Source: Saprospiraceae bacterium (GTDB lineage Bacteria > Bacteroidota > Bacteroidia > Chitinophagales > Saprospiraceae). Taken from it: a stretch of 58,024 bases of DNA. This document shows positions 34,079 to 43,751 of this stretch, one piece after another. The notes below the pieces were generated by a model. It did not search any database. It saw only the letters and a program-made list of their open reading frames with translations, and was not told where the DNA came from. Made by a program: the position numbers and the translations under genes. The number at the start of each line of letters is the position of its first letter. Within the stretch, counting starts at the first letter, position 1. The stretch spans positions 1-58,024 of the forward strand of contig JALHRR010000030.1 in NCBI GenBank assembly GCA_022841345.1, given 5' to 3'.

Positions 34079-35308
34079 ATGAGAATTGGAATTATATTAT
34101 TGGTGATGTTTTTGCTGGATATCTACATATACCAGGTGGTTCGATATATGAGCGCCGGTCAAACGGATTGGGTAAAATGGATATGGCGGGGAAGTTTTTG
34201 GCTGAGCTCAGCTATAGCTTTGGTTTTAGTATATTTTATGCTTCAGGGCTATGCTGAAAAATGGCCAAAAAATGTTCTTACCTACACCCGAACATTTTTG
34301 TTTATATTTTATTTTTCTAAGCTGTTTTTCACTGTATTCATATTGATTGATGACTTGCGCAGGCTTGGAACCAAAGCATATCAGCTCATTGCAGGTACAG
34401 AACCATTTATGCCTTCCAGATCCAAATTTCTTACGAATGCTGCATTGGTCATTGGTTTTTTGCCATTCACCTCATTGCTTTATGGAATGATTCGCAATCC
34501 TTACCGGTACAAGATTTTTTCTACAAAAATCAATATGCCGGAAAATAAACTGGGAAATCAGTCTTTGAAAATTGTACAGATATCTGATATACATGCCGGC
34601 AGTTTTACATTTACTGAACCTGTAAAACTGGCGATTGAAATGATCAATGACCTAAAACCCGATTTGGTTTTTTTCACCGGGGACCTTGTAAACAATAAGG
34701 CTGAGGAAATGATCCCTTTTATAGAAATTTTTAAACAGATCAAATCGAAGTACGGCGTCTATTCTACACTTGGAAATCACGATTATGGGGATTATGCTAC
34801 CTGGGCCAATGCAGAAGAAAAACAACAAAACTTGCAGCAATTAAAAGACATCCATCGTATGCTTGGTTGGGATTTGTTGATGAATGAAAACAGGATTCTG
34901 GAAATTGGAGGAAAGAAGATTGCAATTATTGGCGTTGAGAACTACAGTGCTTTACCCAGATTCCCAAAACTGGGTGATTTAGGAAAGGCATATAAGGGAA
35001 CTGAAGGGGCAGATATAAAGTTATTGCTTACACATGACCCATCCCATTGGGAGTTTCAGGTGACTACTGAATATAAAGATATAGATCTTACATTTTCAGG
35101 ACATACACATGGGTTTCAGTTTGGTATAGAGATCCCCGGATATTTTAGCTGGAGTCCATCTCAGTATGTGTATAAGCAATGGGCCGGAATATATCAAAAT
35201 GAGGATCAGTACTTATATGTCAACCGCGGTTTGGGTTTTTTAGGCTATCCGGGGCGAGTGGGGATACTACCTGAAATCACGAGTATTGAACTAGATACTG
35301 CTATTTAA
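34079..35308 (+). CDS. Membrane-anchored metallophosphoesterase
   Basis: Encodes 409 residues. About four membrane helices occupy 1-150; the rest is a calcineurin-like phosphoesterase: QISDIHAGSFTF (metal ligands), FTGDLVNNKAEEM, LGNHDYGDYAT (GNHD), LLTHDPSHWEFQ and FSGHTHGFQFG (GHTH). All five blocks are present, so it should be active, probably a cytoplasm-facing or envelope phosphodiesterase; the substrate is unknown. An inverted repeat TACAGTA/TACTGTA (34045-34051/34073-34079) ends at the start codon and might affect initiation. It leads a four-gene same-strand run. Confidence 0.88.
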   Translation: MRIGIILLVMFLLDIYIYQVVRYMSAGQTDWVKWIWRGSFWLSSAIALVLVYFMLQGYAEKWPKNVLTYTRTFLFIFYFSKLFFTVFILIDDLRRLGTKAYQLIAGTEPFMPSRSKFLTNAALVIGFLPFTSLLYGMIRNPYRYKIFSTKINMPENKLGNQSLKIVQISDIHAGSFTFTEPVKLAIEMINDLKPDLVFFTGDLVNNKAEEMIPFIEIFKQIKSKYGVYSTLGNHDYGDYATWANAEEKQQNLQQLKDIHRMLGWDLLMNENRILEIGGKKIAIIGVENYSALPRFPKLGDLGKAYKGTEGADIKLLLTHDPSHWEFQVTTEYKDIDLTFSGHTHGFQFGIEIPGYFSWSPSQYVYKQWAGIYQNEDQYLYVNRGLGFLGYPGRVGILPEITSIELDTAI

Positions 35309-35344
35309 TTGTTATTTTTGTTGATTAACAGATTCCAGATTATT

Positions 35345-35716
35345 ATGAGGTTTTCATTTTTATACGTTTTATTTTGCTGTATTCTTTTTGTAGTGGCGTG
35401 TTCAGATCCAAAACCGGAGATTGTTTCCACTGATTTGGTAGGAGACTGGACGCTGACGAAAGCAGAGCGGGATAGCAAAGAAACTGCAACATTAGTAGGT
35501 CTTACTTTTCAGTTCAAACAGGATGATTTTATAAGATTGAATCTGCCCCATCCTGAATTGGATGCTGAAAAAGATTATAAGTATGAAATTCAGGATAATA
35601 AGCTGAGTATTCTGAATGCAGATCTTTCTTTTGATTTGATTGAATTGACAGAAGATCAACTGGTGATGAAAACGAATCTGCAGGAAAACGAATTTACTTT
35701 TTGGTTGAGCAAATAA
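35345..35716 (+). CDS. Lipocalin-like lipoprotein
   Basis: Encodes 123 residues from the ATG at 35345, preferred because it gives the lipoprotein signal LYVLFCCILFVVACSD with Cys at residue 19. The mature part begins with a lipocalin-like motif, LVGDWTLTKAERDS, then FKQDDFIRLNLP, YEIQDNKLSILNADLSFDL and FTFWLSK, a pattern of a small beta-barrel. It follows the phosphoesterase by 36 bases and precedes the GWxTD gene by 11, so an operon is likely. Ligand unknown. Confidence 0.7.
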   Translation: MRFSFLYVLFCCILFVVACSDPKPEIVSTDLVGDWTLTKAERDSKETATLVGLTFQFKQDDFIRLNLPHPELDAEKDYKYEIQDNKLSILNADLSFDLIELTEDQLVMKTNLQENEFTFWLSK

Positions 35717-35727
35717 ATTTCAGCCTT

Positions 35728-37194
35728 ATGAAAAAGCTTCTATCATTATTATTTGTGATGGCCCTGGTACAGCAAAGCTTTGCTATAGATGCCAGCCTTT
35801 CATATGCTTCTTTTAAAAGCCCACAATCCACATATATAGAAGTTTATTTATATGTAATAGGTAAATCAGTAACTTTCAAAGAACTCACTCCCGGCTCAGC
35901 ACAAAAACAAGCTGCAGTAGAAATGAATATCATTTTCAAGAAAAATGATCAAATTTTTCTGGTTGAACGGGTGCTGGTCAAGAGTCCATTGAATGACAAA
36001 GCAGTTGATTTTTCAGATGTAAGAAGACTTGCTATTCCTCAGGGTGAATATAAACTGGAAGTTGAGCTGATCGACCACCACCAATTGGATAATACTGTAT
36101 TATTGGGGGAAGAAATTACTATCATGAATCCTGAAATCAGCAAGATATCAGACATTCAACTTTTGGCTACTTTCAAAAAGACTGAAGAGGAAAATGCTAT
36201 GGTTAAAAATGGAATATTCATGGAGCAGATTCCATTTCATTTTTACAATAAAAATTATCAGCAATTACCATTCTATTTCGAATTATACACTGCCAATGTT
36301 TCCGAAAATTCAGGAGATCTGCTGTTGAAATACAGTATTGTAAAGATACTTGGTAATGGGACAAGAGAAGAACTTGCCACTATGTATAAAAAGAGAGCTC
36401 CAAAAGCAATTGACCCGCTGCTTTTACAAATGGATCTCAGTAAAGTTCCTTCCGGAAATTATGCTTTGACAGTGGAATTAATGTCCGGCTCTAAGGAAGT
36501 ATTGGAAAAAAAGGAATCTTATTTTGTTCGTTCAAATCCTGATATGGATTATGAATTATTTCTGGCAAGTAAAGAAATTGATGTGAATGCAGGAACAGAA
36601 GACTTTACTCTGGGGATTGATTCTGCAGAATTGCGATTCAGCCTTCGGGCGATTGTTCCAATGGTTTCACAAAAAGACGCTGAAGTCCTGAAACTGGTTA
36701 TTTCCAAAAGTAATGTAAATGCTATGAGAGCATTTCTTCGCAATCATTTTGAATCTACATACAAGGAAAACCCAAAGCTCGCATATGAAAAATATATTGA
36801 GGTAGCCAAAGCAGTAGACAAAAAATATGGGAATGGCTTTGGTTTTGGATTTGAGACTGACAGGGGTTATTACTTTATGAAGTATGGCAAGCCTGATGAT
36901 ATTCAGGCTATCGTTGATGATCCCACTGCACCTCCATACGAGATATGGTTTTACAATAAATTATTGACGACTAATCAATCCAATGTAAAATTCATTTTCT
37001 ACAATCCAACCCTTATAGAAAATGGACATACATTATTGCATTCTACAGCAAGGGGTGAATGGAATAATCCAAAATGGGAGGTGATGCTATATAAAAACTC
37101 TCCCAACCAAATGGAGGGAGATAATTTTATCGACGGAAGTCAAATGAAAGATAATTGGGGGCGTAATGCACGCAGGTATTTTGATGATTATTGA
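35728..37194 (+). CDS. GWxTD-domain secreted protein
   Basis: Encodes 488 residues from the ATG at 35728, where a signal peptide begins (MKKLLSLLFVMALVQQSFA). The body has a long beta-rich region (about 30-300), and the C-terminal portion (about 370-488) carries the GWxTD region: RGYYFMKYGKPDDIQAIV, APPYEIWFYNK and GEWNNPKWEVMLY. GWxTD proteins are exported, of unknown function, frequent in Bacteroidota. Eleven bases separate it from the lipocalin-like gene and 75 from the next gene. Confidence 0.85.
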   Translation: MKKLLSLLFVMALVQQSFAIDASLSYASFKSPQSTYIEVYLYVIGKSVTFKELTPGSAQKQAAVEMNIIFKKNDQIFLVERVLVKSPLNDKAVDFSDVRRLAIPQGEYKLEVELIDHHQLDNTVLLGEEITIMNPEISKISDIQLLATFKKTEEENAMVKNGIFMEQIPFHFYNKNYQQLPFYFELYTANVSENSGDLLLKYSIVKILGNGTREELATMYKKRAPKAIDPLLLQMDLSKVPSGNYALTVELMSGSKEVLEKKESYFVRSNPDMDYELFLASKEIDVNAGTEDFTLGIDSAELRFSLRAIVPMVSQKDAEVLKLVISKSNVNAMRAFLRNHFESTYKENPKLAYEKYIEVAKAVDKKYGNGFGFGFETDRGYYFMKYGKPDDIQAIVDDPTAPPYEIWFYNKLLTTNQSNVKFIFYNPTLIENGHTLLHSTARGEWNNPKWEVMLYKNSPNQMEGDNFIDGSQMKDNWGRNARRYFDDY

Positions 37195-37269
37195 TTGGGT
37201 ATTTTCTTTTCAGTTTAGCACAACAAACAATTATTTGACCCGTCTTTTGGATAACCATTGACCGACAGT

Positions 37270-37833
37270 ATGATTAAAAGTTTCTCCTGCATTTCATTCG
37301 CTATTTTGAAAAGGCAGCATTCATTCAAATTTATTATTTCTCTGGTTTTAAGTTTTACTGTGGTGGACTATGTTTCTGCTCAGGTAAAGCCAAAGAAAGA
37401 TGAAATATACACAGTGGATCCCATTGAAAAGAGAATTCAAATGGAATATATCAATAATGTATATATTCCAAAGGATCTGACAGATGCATTGCGGGAACTG
37501 GATTCAAAGATGGACGCAGCCGGTAAAGAAAAGTTTGCCGGAATGACAGAATCAGATGCCTCTACAAAAGTCTATTTTAGTTTTGGCAGATGGATGTCGG
37601 TTAACTGGGGAATGGAAGAAGGCTCAAGATTGACCCAATTCTTCAATAATCAGGGAATCGCAAAACTGGAGGATATGATTCGAATCCTCATGATATCCTA
37701 TCATCGTCATGTCAATGGGAAAGCGCTTCGTACGACTGAATTACTCAATCACTATAAAGAACTTCGAAAGAAAGAATATCAGGAACTGATAGAAAGAGCA
37801 AGAAAAGAAGGGAAAGATACAAACGGCGGATAA
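37270..37833 (+). CDS. Secreted protein, DUF6794-like
   Basis: Encodes 187 residues from ATG 37270; a start four codons upstream is possible. A signal-like hydrophobic stretch (about 22-38) ends near YVSAQ. The later segment YIPKDLTDALRELD, FSFGRWMSVNWGMEEGSRL and FFNNQGIAKLEDMIRILMIS matches the small family I know as DUF6794 (a short helical domain of unknown function); identified from memory. It follows the GWxTD gene and probably shares its transcript. The C-terminus is basic (ERARKEGKD). Confidence 0.7.
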   Translation: MIKSFSCISFAILKRQHSFKFIISLVLSFTVVDYVSAQVKPKKDEIYTVDPIEKRIQMEYINNVYIPKDLTDALRELDSKMDAAGKEKFAGMTESDASTKVYFSFGRWMSVNWGMEEGSRLTQFFNNQGIAKLEDMIRILMISYHRHVNGKALRTTELLNHYKELRKKEYQELIERARKEGKDTNGG

Positions 37834-37920
37834 TGTCACCATTCCTGAAGATAAGGATCAATTTTTAAGAAGGATTGGTTTTTAATCGCTCGCAAAATAA
37901 CTGCTGCAAACGATCAGAAT

Positions 37921-38592
37921 TTAGTTATACAACCCAAGCCTCAAAGCACAAATCACTATTCCAGCCGTATTTTTAGCATGCATTTTTTCCTGAATTTTCA
38001 GTCTGTGACCCTCGACTGTTCGGGTACTGAGATAGAGTTTTTCCGCAATTTCTTTATTGGTTAACTGCTCACAAATCAGTTGAACAATTTCTATTTCTCT
38101 TTCTGTGAATTCTATTTTATCTTTTCTTTTGTGAGGATTGAATTTGCTGGATGAGATCATTTTGGCCAAAGTAAATGAAGTGTGTTTGCAGTAATACAGC
38201 TCACCATGAAAAACGGAGTTAATTGCATCAATTATCTCTGATTTATCTGCATTTTTCAATAGATAGCCTCTCGCTCCGGCTTCCAGCATATCTACAATAT
38301 GGGCTTCATCGTCAAACATTGACAATCCCACAATAGAAACACCGGGTGAAGTTTCCAATATTTTTTTGGTAGCAGAAATTCCATCCATCACGGGCATGCG
38401 AATATCTGTGAGTATTACATCAGGGTTACTTTCAATTGCCAACTGTATCAATTCCTTTCCATCAGCAGCTTCACCTAACAGGAAAATATTTTCTTCTGAA
38501 GCAAGTGCTTGCTTCAGACCATCTCTGAAGATGGCATGATCATCCGCTATGATTACGCGGATATCAGCTTTTGGTGTGGCTATCCTGTTCAT
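37921..38592 (-). CDS. NarL/LuxR-family response regulator
   Basis: Encodes 223 residues. The receiver domain (about 10-130) has Asp63 as phosphorylation site (VILTDIRMPVMDG) and Lys in YLLKNADKSE. The C-terminal LuxR helix-turn-helix (about 160-215) reads TEREIEIVQLICEQLTNKEI, then YLSTRTVEGHRLKI. It overlaps its kinase gene by 29 bases. Together with the membrane protein gene beyond it, this forms a typical Bacteroidota NarX/NarL-like set. Targets unknown. Confidence 0.92.
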   Translation of the reverse strand: MNRIATPKADIRVIIADDHAIFRDGLKQALASEENIFLLGEAADGKELIQLAIESNPDVILTDIRMPVMDGISATKKILETSPGVSIVGLSMFDDEAHIVDMLEAGARGYLLKNADKSEIIDAINSVFHGELYYCKHTSFTLAKMISSSKFNPHKRKDKIEFTEREIEIVQLICEQLTNKEIAEKLYLSTRTVEGHRLKIQEKMHAKNTAGIVICALRLGLYN

Positions 38593-39427
38593 GATTAGGA
38601 AAGTTTAATGTGATTCTTGTACCTTTTGAAGGAGCTGACTCAATATATAGATTTCCTGATAATAGTTCTGCTCTGCTGTGAAGATTTCTCATCCCAAGAC
38701 CTTTTCCTTTATTGGACCTGTCTAATTTATCAAATCCACCACCATTATCCTCTGTATATAGAGATATATTTTTGTTGTTCATAAGGAGCTCTACGCGCAG
38801 GATTTTTGCATGGGCGTGCTTGATAGTGTTGTGAAGTATCTCCTGAATAATTCTGTAAAGATGCAATTGTCTTTGTGAGCTGAGGGAAATATTTTCATCA
38901 TAACTAAACTGAATCATGATGCCATGAATTTTCTGATACTCAACAAATAACTGTTGAAGTGCTTCCAGGATACCACGTTTTTCAAGTACCGCAGGCAACA
39001 GGTTATTGGATATTTCTCTCATTCTCTTAATGCTATCGTCAATATATTCTTTTACTTTAATGATGCGGTCGCGGTCTGAATCGTTCTCAACTTCCAGGCT
39101 TGAAATCATGAGCTTAATTCCTGATAGCATGGGTCCTACCTCATCATGTAAATCTGCAGCGATTCTGCGCCTTTCATTTTCCAGTGTAATGATTTCGGCT
39201 TCTATCTTTTCCTGATTGAGCTTAACGTTTCTCCTTTGATGCCGGATCAAAGAAGCTATGAAATATAAGAGTATAATTCCTAGTACGCTTGCAGCAATCA
39301 GGAGCGGCTCAATCGGGGATTTTTCCGCGGAAGGTAATACATTGCTACAATAAACAGAAGCAAACAAATCATCATTCCCACTATATAGGTTTTTTGTGCT
39401 CCTGAGGTATTTGTCATATAAAAGCAT
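38564..39427 (-). CDS. NarX-type sensor histidine kinase (HisKA_3)
   Basis: Encodes up to 287 residues; the true start is uncertain because the first ~43 residues overlap the upstream gene by 130 bases, and an in-frame TTG about 60 bases in (LFASVYCSN) is possible. One membrane helix (about 42-62) precedes a HisKA_3 dimerisation domain with His94 (AADLHDEVGPMLSGIK) and a HATPase with NTIKHAHAKILRV, DNGGGFDKLD and GLGMRNL. It lacks an obvious periplasmic sensor, so it may be controlled through the six-helix membrane protein encoded just before it. Confidence 0.88.
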   Translation of the reverse strand: MLLYDKYLRSTKNLYSGNDDLFASVYCSNVLPSAEKSPIEPLLIAASVLGIILLYFIASLIRHQRRNVKLNQEKIEAEIITLENERRRIAADLHDEVGPMLSGIKLMISSLEVENDSDRDRIIKVKEYIDDSIKRMREISNNLLPAVLEKRGILEALQQLFVEYQKIHGIMIQFSYDENISLSSQRQLHLYRIIQEILHNTIKHAHAKILRVELLMNNKNISLYTEDNGGGFDKLDRSNKGKGLGMRNLHSRAELLSGNLYIESAPSKGTRITLNFPNHEQDSHTKS

Positions 39428-39918
39428 TCAGTCAGAATTTTTAAGGTATTTTGGATCAATAACCCTGTACAAATCAAGAATAAGGAGGACTTGAATAAAT
39501 TACCCTTATAATGAACAATATAGTAATTCAATTGATGAACAGAAAGAATGACAAGTAAAAAGGAAATGTAAATTCTGTAATGCAATAATAAATTCATAAT
39601 ACCCCCCACATAGTACAAATTCCAAATCCAAAACAGAATTAAACTAAGGCCAATTATTTGAGGAAGGCGGTTGAATCTCCCAAAGGTCTTCCATTTATGG
39701 AACTGCCAAATCCATAGAATTCCAGCTATAAGGACATAAATATTAGTCGGAGGACTGGTGTTTTGATATATTCTGCTAATTGCAACACTTACAATTTCTG
39801 ATACAAATCCATAAATTAATATCAGCAAAAAAGGCTTGAAATTTGGATCAGCATTTTTCCATTTAACGGATGCCAAAATACCTGCGATGCTAATAAACAC
39901 GACTGCAAAATAATACAT
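39298..39918 (-). CDS. Multi-pass membrane protein paired with a sensor kinase
   Basis: Encodes 206 residues with about six membrane helices (for example 2-18, 28-48, 60-75, 84-105, 110-130 and 180-198) and no recognised domain. Its 3' end overlaps the kinase gene by 130 bases. Position suggests it is the sensing or docking partner of the kinase, which has little sensor of its own; this is inference. Basic C-terminal tail PRKNPRLSRS. Confidence 0.75.
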   Translation of the reverse strand: MYYFAVVFISIAGILASVKWKNADPNFKPFLLILIYGFVSEIVSVAISRIYQNTSPPTNIYVLIAGILWIWQFHKWKTFGRFNRLPQIIGLSLILFWIWNLYYVGGIMNLLLHYRIYISFLLVILSVHQLNYYIVHYKGNLFKSSLFLICTGLLIQNTLKILTECFYMTNTSGAQKTYIVGMMICLLLFIVAMYYLPRKNPRLSRS

Positions 39919-40034
39919 ACTTAATCTGAGATTATTTTATAATAAGTATTTGAAACAATCAAATCCTCCAGTAGAGTTGTAAGGGTACAAATATCTATAA
40001 TGTTGCAATTGCTTTATAAGCATCATTTTATGTT

Positions 40035-40571
40035 TTACTCCGGACATAAGTCAGGACATCTGATACCATCCTGTAAATAGGTTCTGTTTGGAGATTCTCT
40101 GATTATGTTCAAATCTTTGTCCACTAAAGCTAAAAAGCTTTTTAAGTTTCCGCTTGCCGGATCTATTCCTTTGATAATAGTTAAATATTTTGCCTTTTCT
40201 CTTGAGGTGTTGCTGATTTGTAAAAGTGAATCCAAAGCTGATATTGAAAATAAATCTGACTTAGTCATATTTGATTTATTGATGACAATATTTCCTGATG
40301 GTGCATCGGACCAAAGGTTCACAAAGGTGGCAATGGCAGTATCAGCCTGAGCGCCCGGCTCAAATTTGCCGGATGCAGGATCAGCCATTCCCAACGGGAC
40401 AAAAGTAATCATGACTGTTGTATCTGCAAGCGTTTTCATTTGCCCGGAATTTATCTCAGAGGTTTTATCCGAATTGATAAAACTTAAAATAGGAAACATC
40501 AAACCTGCTGTGCATAAAGCAACAAACACATAATTCATTAAGCGCATACCTCTATTCACGATGAGCTGCAT
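40035..40571 (-). CDS. Hypothetical exported or membrane-anchored protein
   Basis: Encodes 178 residues from the ATG at 40571, or about 170 from Met9. One hydrophobic segment (about 12-32, MNYVFVALCTAGLMFPILSF) could be a signal or anchor. The rest is polar, with SDKTSEINSG, DPASGKFEPGAQ and two C-terminal Cys (RCPDLCPE). No family recognised. Support comes from a consensus promoter at 40592-40622 positioned right for this start. Function unknown. Confidence 0.6.
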   Translation of the reverse strand: MQLIVNRGMRLMNYVFVALCTAGLMFPILSFINSDKTSEINSGQMKTLADTTVMITFVPLGMADPASGKFEPGAQADTAIATFVNLWSDAPSGNIVINKSNMTKSDLFSISALDSLLQISNTSREKAKYLTIIKGIDPASGNLKSFLALVDKDLNIIRESPNRTYLQDGIRCPDLCPE

Positions 40572-40591
40572 TTAGGGATGATCAGATATCC

Positions 40592-40622
40592 CAAATGTAA
40601 GTCAAATCTGATCCAATGCAAT
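40592..40622 (-). promoter_or_regulatory. Promoter of the 40035-40571 gene
   Basis: On the minus strand, ATTG (40619-40622), a 19-base spacer, then TACATTTG (40592-40599): the same form as the lepA promoter. Transcription should start near 40587, about 16 bases before the ATG. Confidence 0.6.
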
Positions 40623-40706
40623 CAGGTAGAAATACCTGAAATTCATGAACAGATGAATAAGGCCGATCAATTGGATGTTGCAATATGACTGATTGTTAAA
40701 GAAATT

Positions 40707-43211
40707 CTATTTTTTTGCTTTTATCTGCTCCAGATGTCGCTCCAGCTCGTACTCGTCATGAACGAGCACTTCCCTTGCTTTACTGCCTTCATTGCCTCCG
40801 ACAATGCCGAATGCTTCGAGCTGATCCATGATTCTTCCAGCTCTGTTATATCCTAATTTAAGGCGTCTCTGGATCATAGAAGTAGATCCCTGCTGGTTTT
40901 GAACAACCAATCTCGCAGCATCTTCAAAGAAATCATCCAGGTCAGAAGCAGAGTAATTACCTCCACCATCACTATCCTCATCAGCTCCCACGTATTCTGG
41001 CAAATAGAATGGTACTGGATTTCCTTTTTGTGCTGAAATATCTTCGATAGTGCGCTCAACTTCAGGTGTATCTACGAAAGCGCATTGAAGTCTTACCATA
41101 TCACCTCCCACAGACAACAGCATATCCCCTCTTCCAATAAGCTGATTTGCTCCACTTCTGTCCAGAATTGTTTTAGAATCCACCTGAGAAGTTACTTTGA
41201 ATGCAATTCTTGCAGGGAAGTTGGCCTTAATGACACCGGTTATAATATTGACTGAGGGACGCTGAGTAGCAATAATCAGGTGAATTCCAATAGCTCTGGC
41301 CAACTGAGCAAGACGTGCTATCGGCATTTCTACCTCTTTGCCGGCTGTCATGATCAGATCAGCAAACTCATCTACTACCAGAATAATATAAGGCAAATAT
41401 TTGTGCCCTTTTTCAGGATTCAACCTTCTTGCAGTGAACTTTGTATTGTATTCCAGGATGTTTCTTGCATTGGCTTTCTTTAAAAGATCATATCTGGTAT
41501 CCATTTCAATACACAGAGAATTTAATGTATTGATGACCTTCTTGGTTTCCGTAATGATAGGTTCTTCTTCATTCGGGAGGAATGCCAGGAAATGGCTTTC
41601 AAGTTTGCTGTAGATAGAAAGTTCTACCTTCTTGGGATCTATTAAAACCAGTTTGACCTGAGAAGGATGCTTTTTATACAAGATAGACATCAGGATTGCA
41701 TTGATCCCTACAGATTTACCTTGTCCGGTTGCACCTGCAATGAGCATATGCGGCATTTTTGACAAATCCGCTACAAATACTTCATTCGAAATGGTTTTTC
41801 CCAGTGCGATGGGCAATTCCATATTGGCATGCTGGAATTTCTCAGATTGTAAGATTTCTCTTAATGAAACAATTTGCTTTTTCTTGTTGGGCACTTCAAT
41901 ACCGATCGTTCCTTTGCCCGGAATGGGAGCGATGATACGGATGCCCAGTGCTGAAAGACTCAAGGCTATATCATCCTCCAAATTCTTAATCTTGGATATT
42001 CTTACTCCCGGCGCAGGAATAATTTCATATAAGGTAATAGTGGGACCGATGGTTGCCCGGATTTTTGTGATTTCAATTTTATAATTCGAAAGCGTGGCTA
42101 TGATTTGATTCTTATTAGCCTCCAATTCTGAACGATCCACTTCTATGACCTGATCTGAATAACTTTCAAGCAATTCCAGACTGGGCGTTTTGTATCCTGA
42201 TAATTCTTTGGTGGGGTCATAAGGCTCCATGTCCAATGGTTCCTCTTCTTCCATCTGGACATCCTCAATATAGTTTTGAACAACGGATTGTTCGGCCAGC
42301 TCGACCTCAATATCTTTTTTCATTCCTGAAAAGAGCTCATCATCTTCTGTCAACTCCAATTCCGTCTGACCTTCCAGTACAATGGTTTTTCCGGCGGCAT
42401 TGGTTTTTTTATTCATCAGATCAAATTCTGATTCATCCTCATCTTCATCGAGAGCAAGCGAAAGAGGTCCCGGTTTTGGAGAGAAATCGACTTCAAAATC
42501 AAAATCCTCACTGAGATTTGGCTTTAGGTCAGATTGTTTTTTCTGAATGTCAGGTTTAACAATTGGTTTTTCTTTTACTGGCCGGTTTTTCCACCATTGA
42601 AAAAGAGGCTGCAAAAAGGCTCCTTTTGAAAAATATTGAAAGGCCGGACTTCTGTACCAGATACTCAGTGCGATGAAAGTAAATATGAAAAGGATGATGG
42701 TTCCGAATTGACCCAAAAATGTGTTGAGCCACATGATGATATCTTTTCCTACAGCGCCGCCCCAGGAAAACCCTGAACCACTCCAGCTCATAGCCAAATG
42801 TGCAAATGGCGCCCCCACAAGCAAGGTTAAAATCGTATCCTGGATGGCTTTGAAGATATTAACAGAAAACGGATCAAAGAGCTTTCTGCCAAACTGAATA
42901 ATGAAGTACACAAAAATAAAACTGGCAACTCCAAATCCCCAGTAGAAAAATTGATGGGAAACTACGGCACCCAGACGACCCAACCAGTTGGTCATTTCCA
43001 GGTCTTTTTCAAATAATATCCCCCATGAAAATTGAAGGACTTTGTCCTGATCCTCTTTCCAGGTAAAGCAATATGCAATGAATGAAATGGTGAGATAGAA
43101 GGAAATAAAAAAACAAAATAAGCCCAGCAAGCGGGGAATTCGATCGTCACTCCAATCTTCTTTAAGAGAAGACCAGCTCCACCATTTTCTTTGAGGCTTC
43201 TTTTTTGCCAT
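40707..43211 (-). CDS. ftsK: DNA translocase FtsK
   Basis: Encodes 834 residues. Four to five membrane helices in 25-190 are followed by an acidic linker (about 220-350) and the motor: Walker A GATGQGKS at 493-500, LVLIDPKKVELSIY, Walker B region ILVVDEFADLIM and IGIHLIIATQRPSVN. The C-terminal winged-helix gamma domain (about 755-834) has TSMIQRRLKLGYNRAGRIMD and MDQLEAFGIVG. FtsK pumps DNA at the septum and activates XerCD dimer resolution through KOPS/dif. The linker is short compared with E. coli, as usual in Bacteroidota. Confidence 0.95.
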   Translation of the reverse strand: MAKKKPQRKWWSWSSLKEDWSDDRIPRLLGLFCFFISFYLTISFIAYCFTWKEDQDKVLQFSWGILFEKDLEMTNWLGRLGAVVSHQFFYWGFGVASFIFVYFIIQFGRKLFDPFSVNIFKAIQDTILTLLVGAPFAHLAMSWSGSGFSWGGAVGKDIIMWLNTFLGQFGTIILFIFTFIALSIWYRSPAFQYFSKGAFLQPLFQWWKNRPVKEKPIVKPDIQKKQSDLKPNLSEDFDFEVDFSPKPGPLSLALDEDEDESEFDLMNKKTNAAGKTIVLEGQTELELTEDDELFSGMKKDIEVELAEQSVVQNYIEDVQMEEEEPLDMEPYDPTKELSGYKTPSLELLESYSDQVIEVDRSELEANKNQIIATLSNYKIEITKIRATIGPTITLYEIIPAPGVRISKIKNLEDDIALSLSALGIRIIAPIPGKGTIGIEVPNKKKQIVSLREILQSEKFQHANMELPIALGKTISNEVFVADLSKMPHMLIAGATGQGKSVGINAILMSILYKKHPSQVKLVLIDPKKVELSIYSKLESHFLAFLPNEEEPIITETKKVINTLNSLCIEMDTRYDLLKKANARNILEYNTKFTARRLNPEKGHKYLPYIILVVDEFADLIMTAGKEVEMPIARLAQLARAIGIHLIIATQRPSVNIITGVIKANFPARIAFKVTSQVDSKTILDRSGANQLIGRGDMLLSVGGDMVRLQCAFVDTPEVERTIEDISAQKGNPVPFYLPEYVGADEDSDGGGNYSASDLDDFFEDAARLVVQNQQGSTSMIQRRLKLGYNRAGRIMDQLEAFGIVGGNEGSKAREVLVHDEYELERHLEQIKAKK

Positions 43212-43487
43212 AATACTTACCTTAGTCTGGGTTGGGTACCTCTAATCTTTAATTGAGCAAAGATAATAATAAGATTAAATATTGCACTTTTTTGTAATAT
43301 ATTTCATTTAACTGATCAGAATTTACCAGAATTCAAATTGTGAGGGTAGACGCAGGATTCTTTCTGAGCTATCAATATCACATTAAACGAAATTAATGAG
43401 AGATGCAATACTTATTTGAGGCAAGTATTGTATTTTTGCATTCCTTATCAGAATATAGAGGGAATTAGTGTCGTCTGTCTGATAAAT

Positions 43488-43571
43488 GCCCATGTGATGA
43501 AATTGGTAGACATGCTACCTTGAGGTGGTAGTGTCCGAAAGGATGTGCTGGTTCGAATCCAGTCGTGGGTA
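43488..43571 (+). tRNA. tRNA-Leu (anticodon GAG)
   Basis: Acceptor GCCCATG (43488-43494) pairs with CGTGGGT (43564-43570), discriminator A at 43571. The anticodon stem-loop is CTACC-TTGAGGT-GGTAG, giving anticodon GAG and Leu (CTC/CTT codons). A class II variable arm (GTGTCCGAAAGGATG) is present, as Leu requires, and the T arm is CTGGTTCGAATCCAG. CCA is not encoded. A terminator follows 18 bases on. Confidence 0.97.
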
Positions 43572-43588
43572 CAAATAGTCATTTTAAG

Positions 43589-43630
43589 CGCCTGACATTT
43601 AATTCTTTGAATAATGTCGGGCGTTGTTTT
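43589..43630 (+). terminator. Intrinsic terminator after tRNA-Leu
   Basis: Stem CGCCTGACATT/AATGTCGGGCG (43589-43599/43613-43623; one G-T pair) followed by TTGTTTT. It ends the tRNA transcript. Confidence 0.85.
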
Positions 43631-43751
43631 AGACTAATGAAGCAAACAAACAAGTTTTGTGCACTGATTATTGCTTCAATTCAAGTCCAATTCCACGTGT
43701 TTTTGAGCCGCAATTATTATTTGTTGAAGCAGAAAGTATCTTCTGCTCCTC

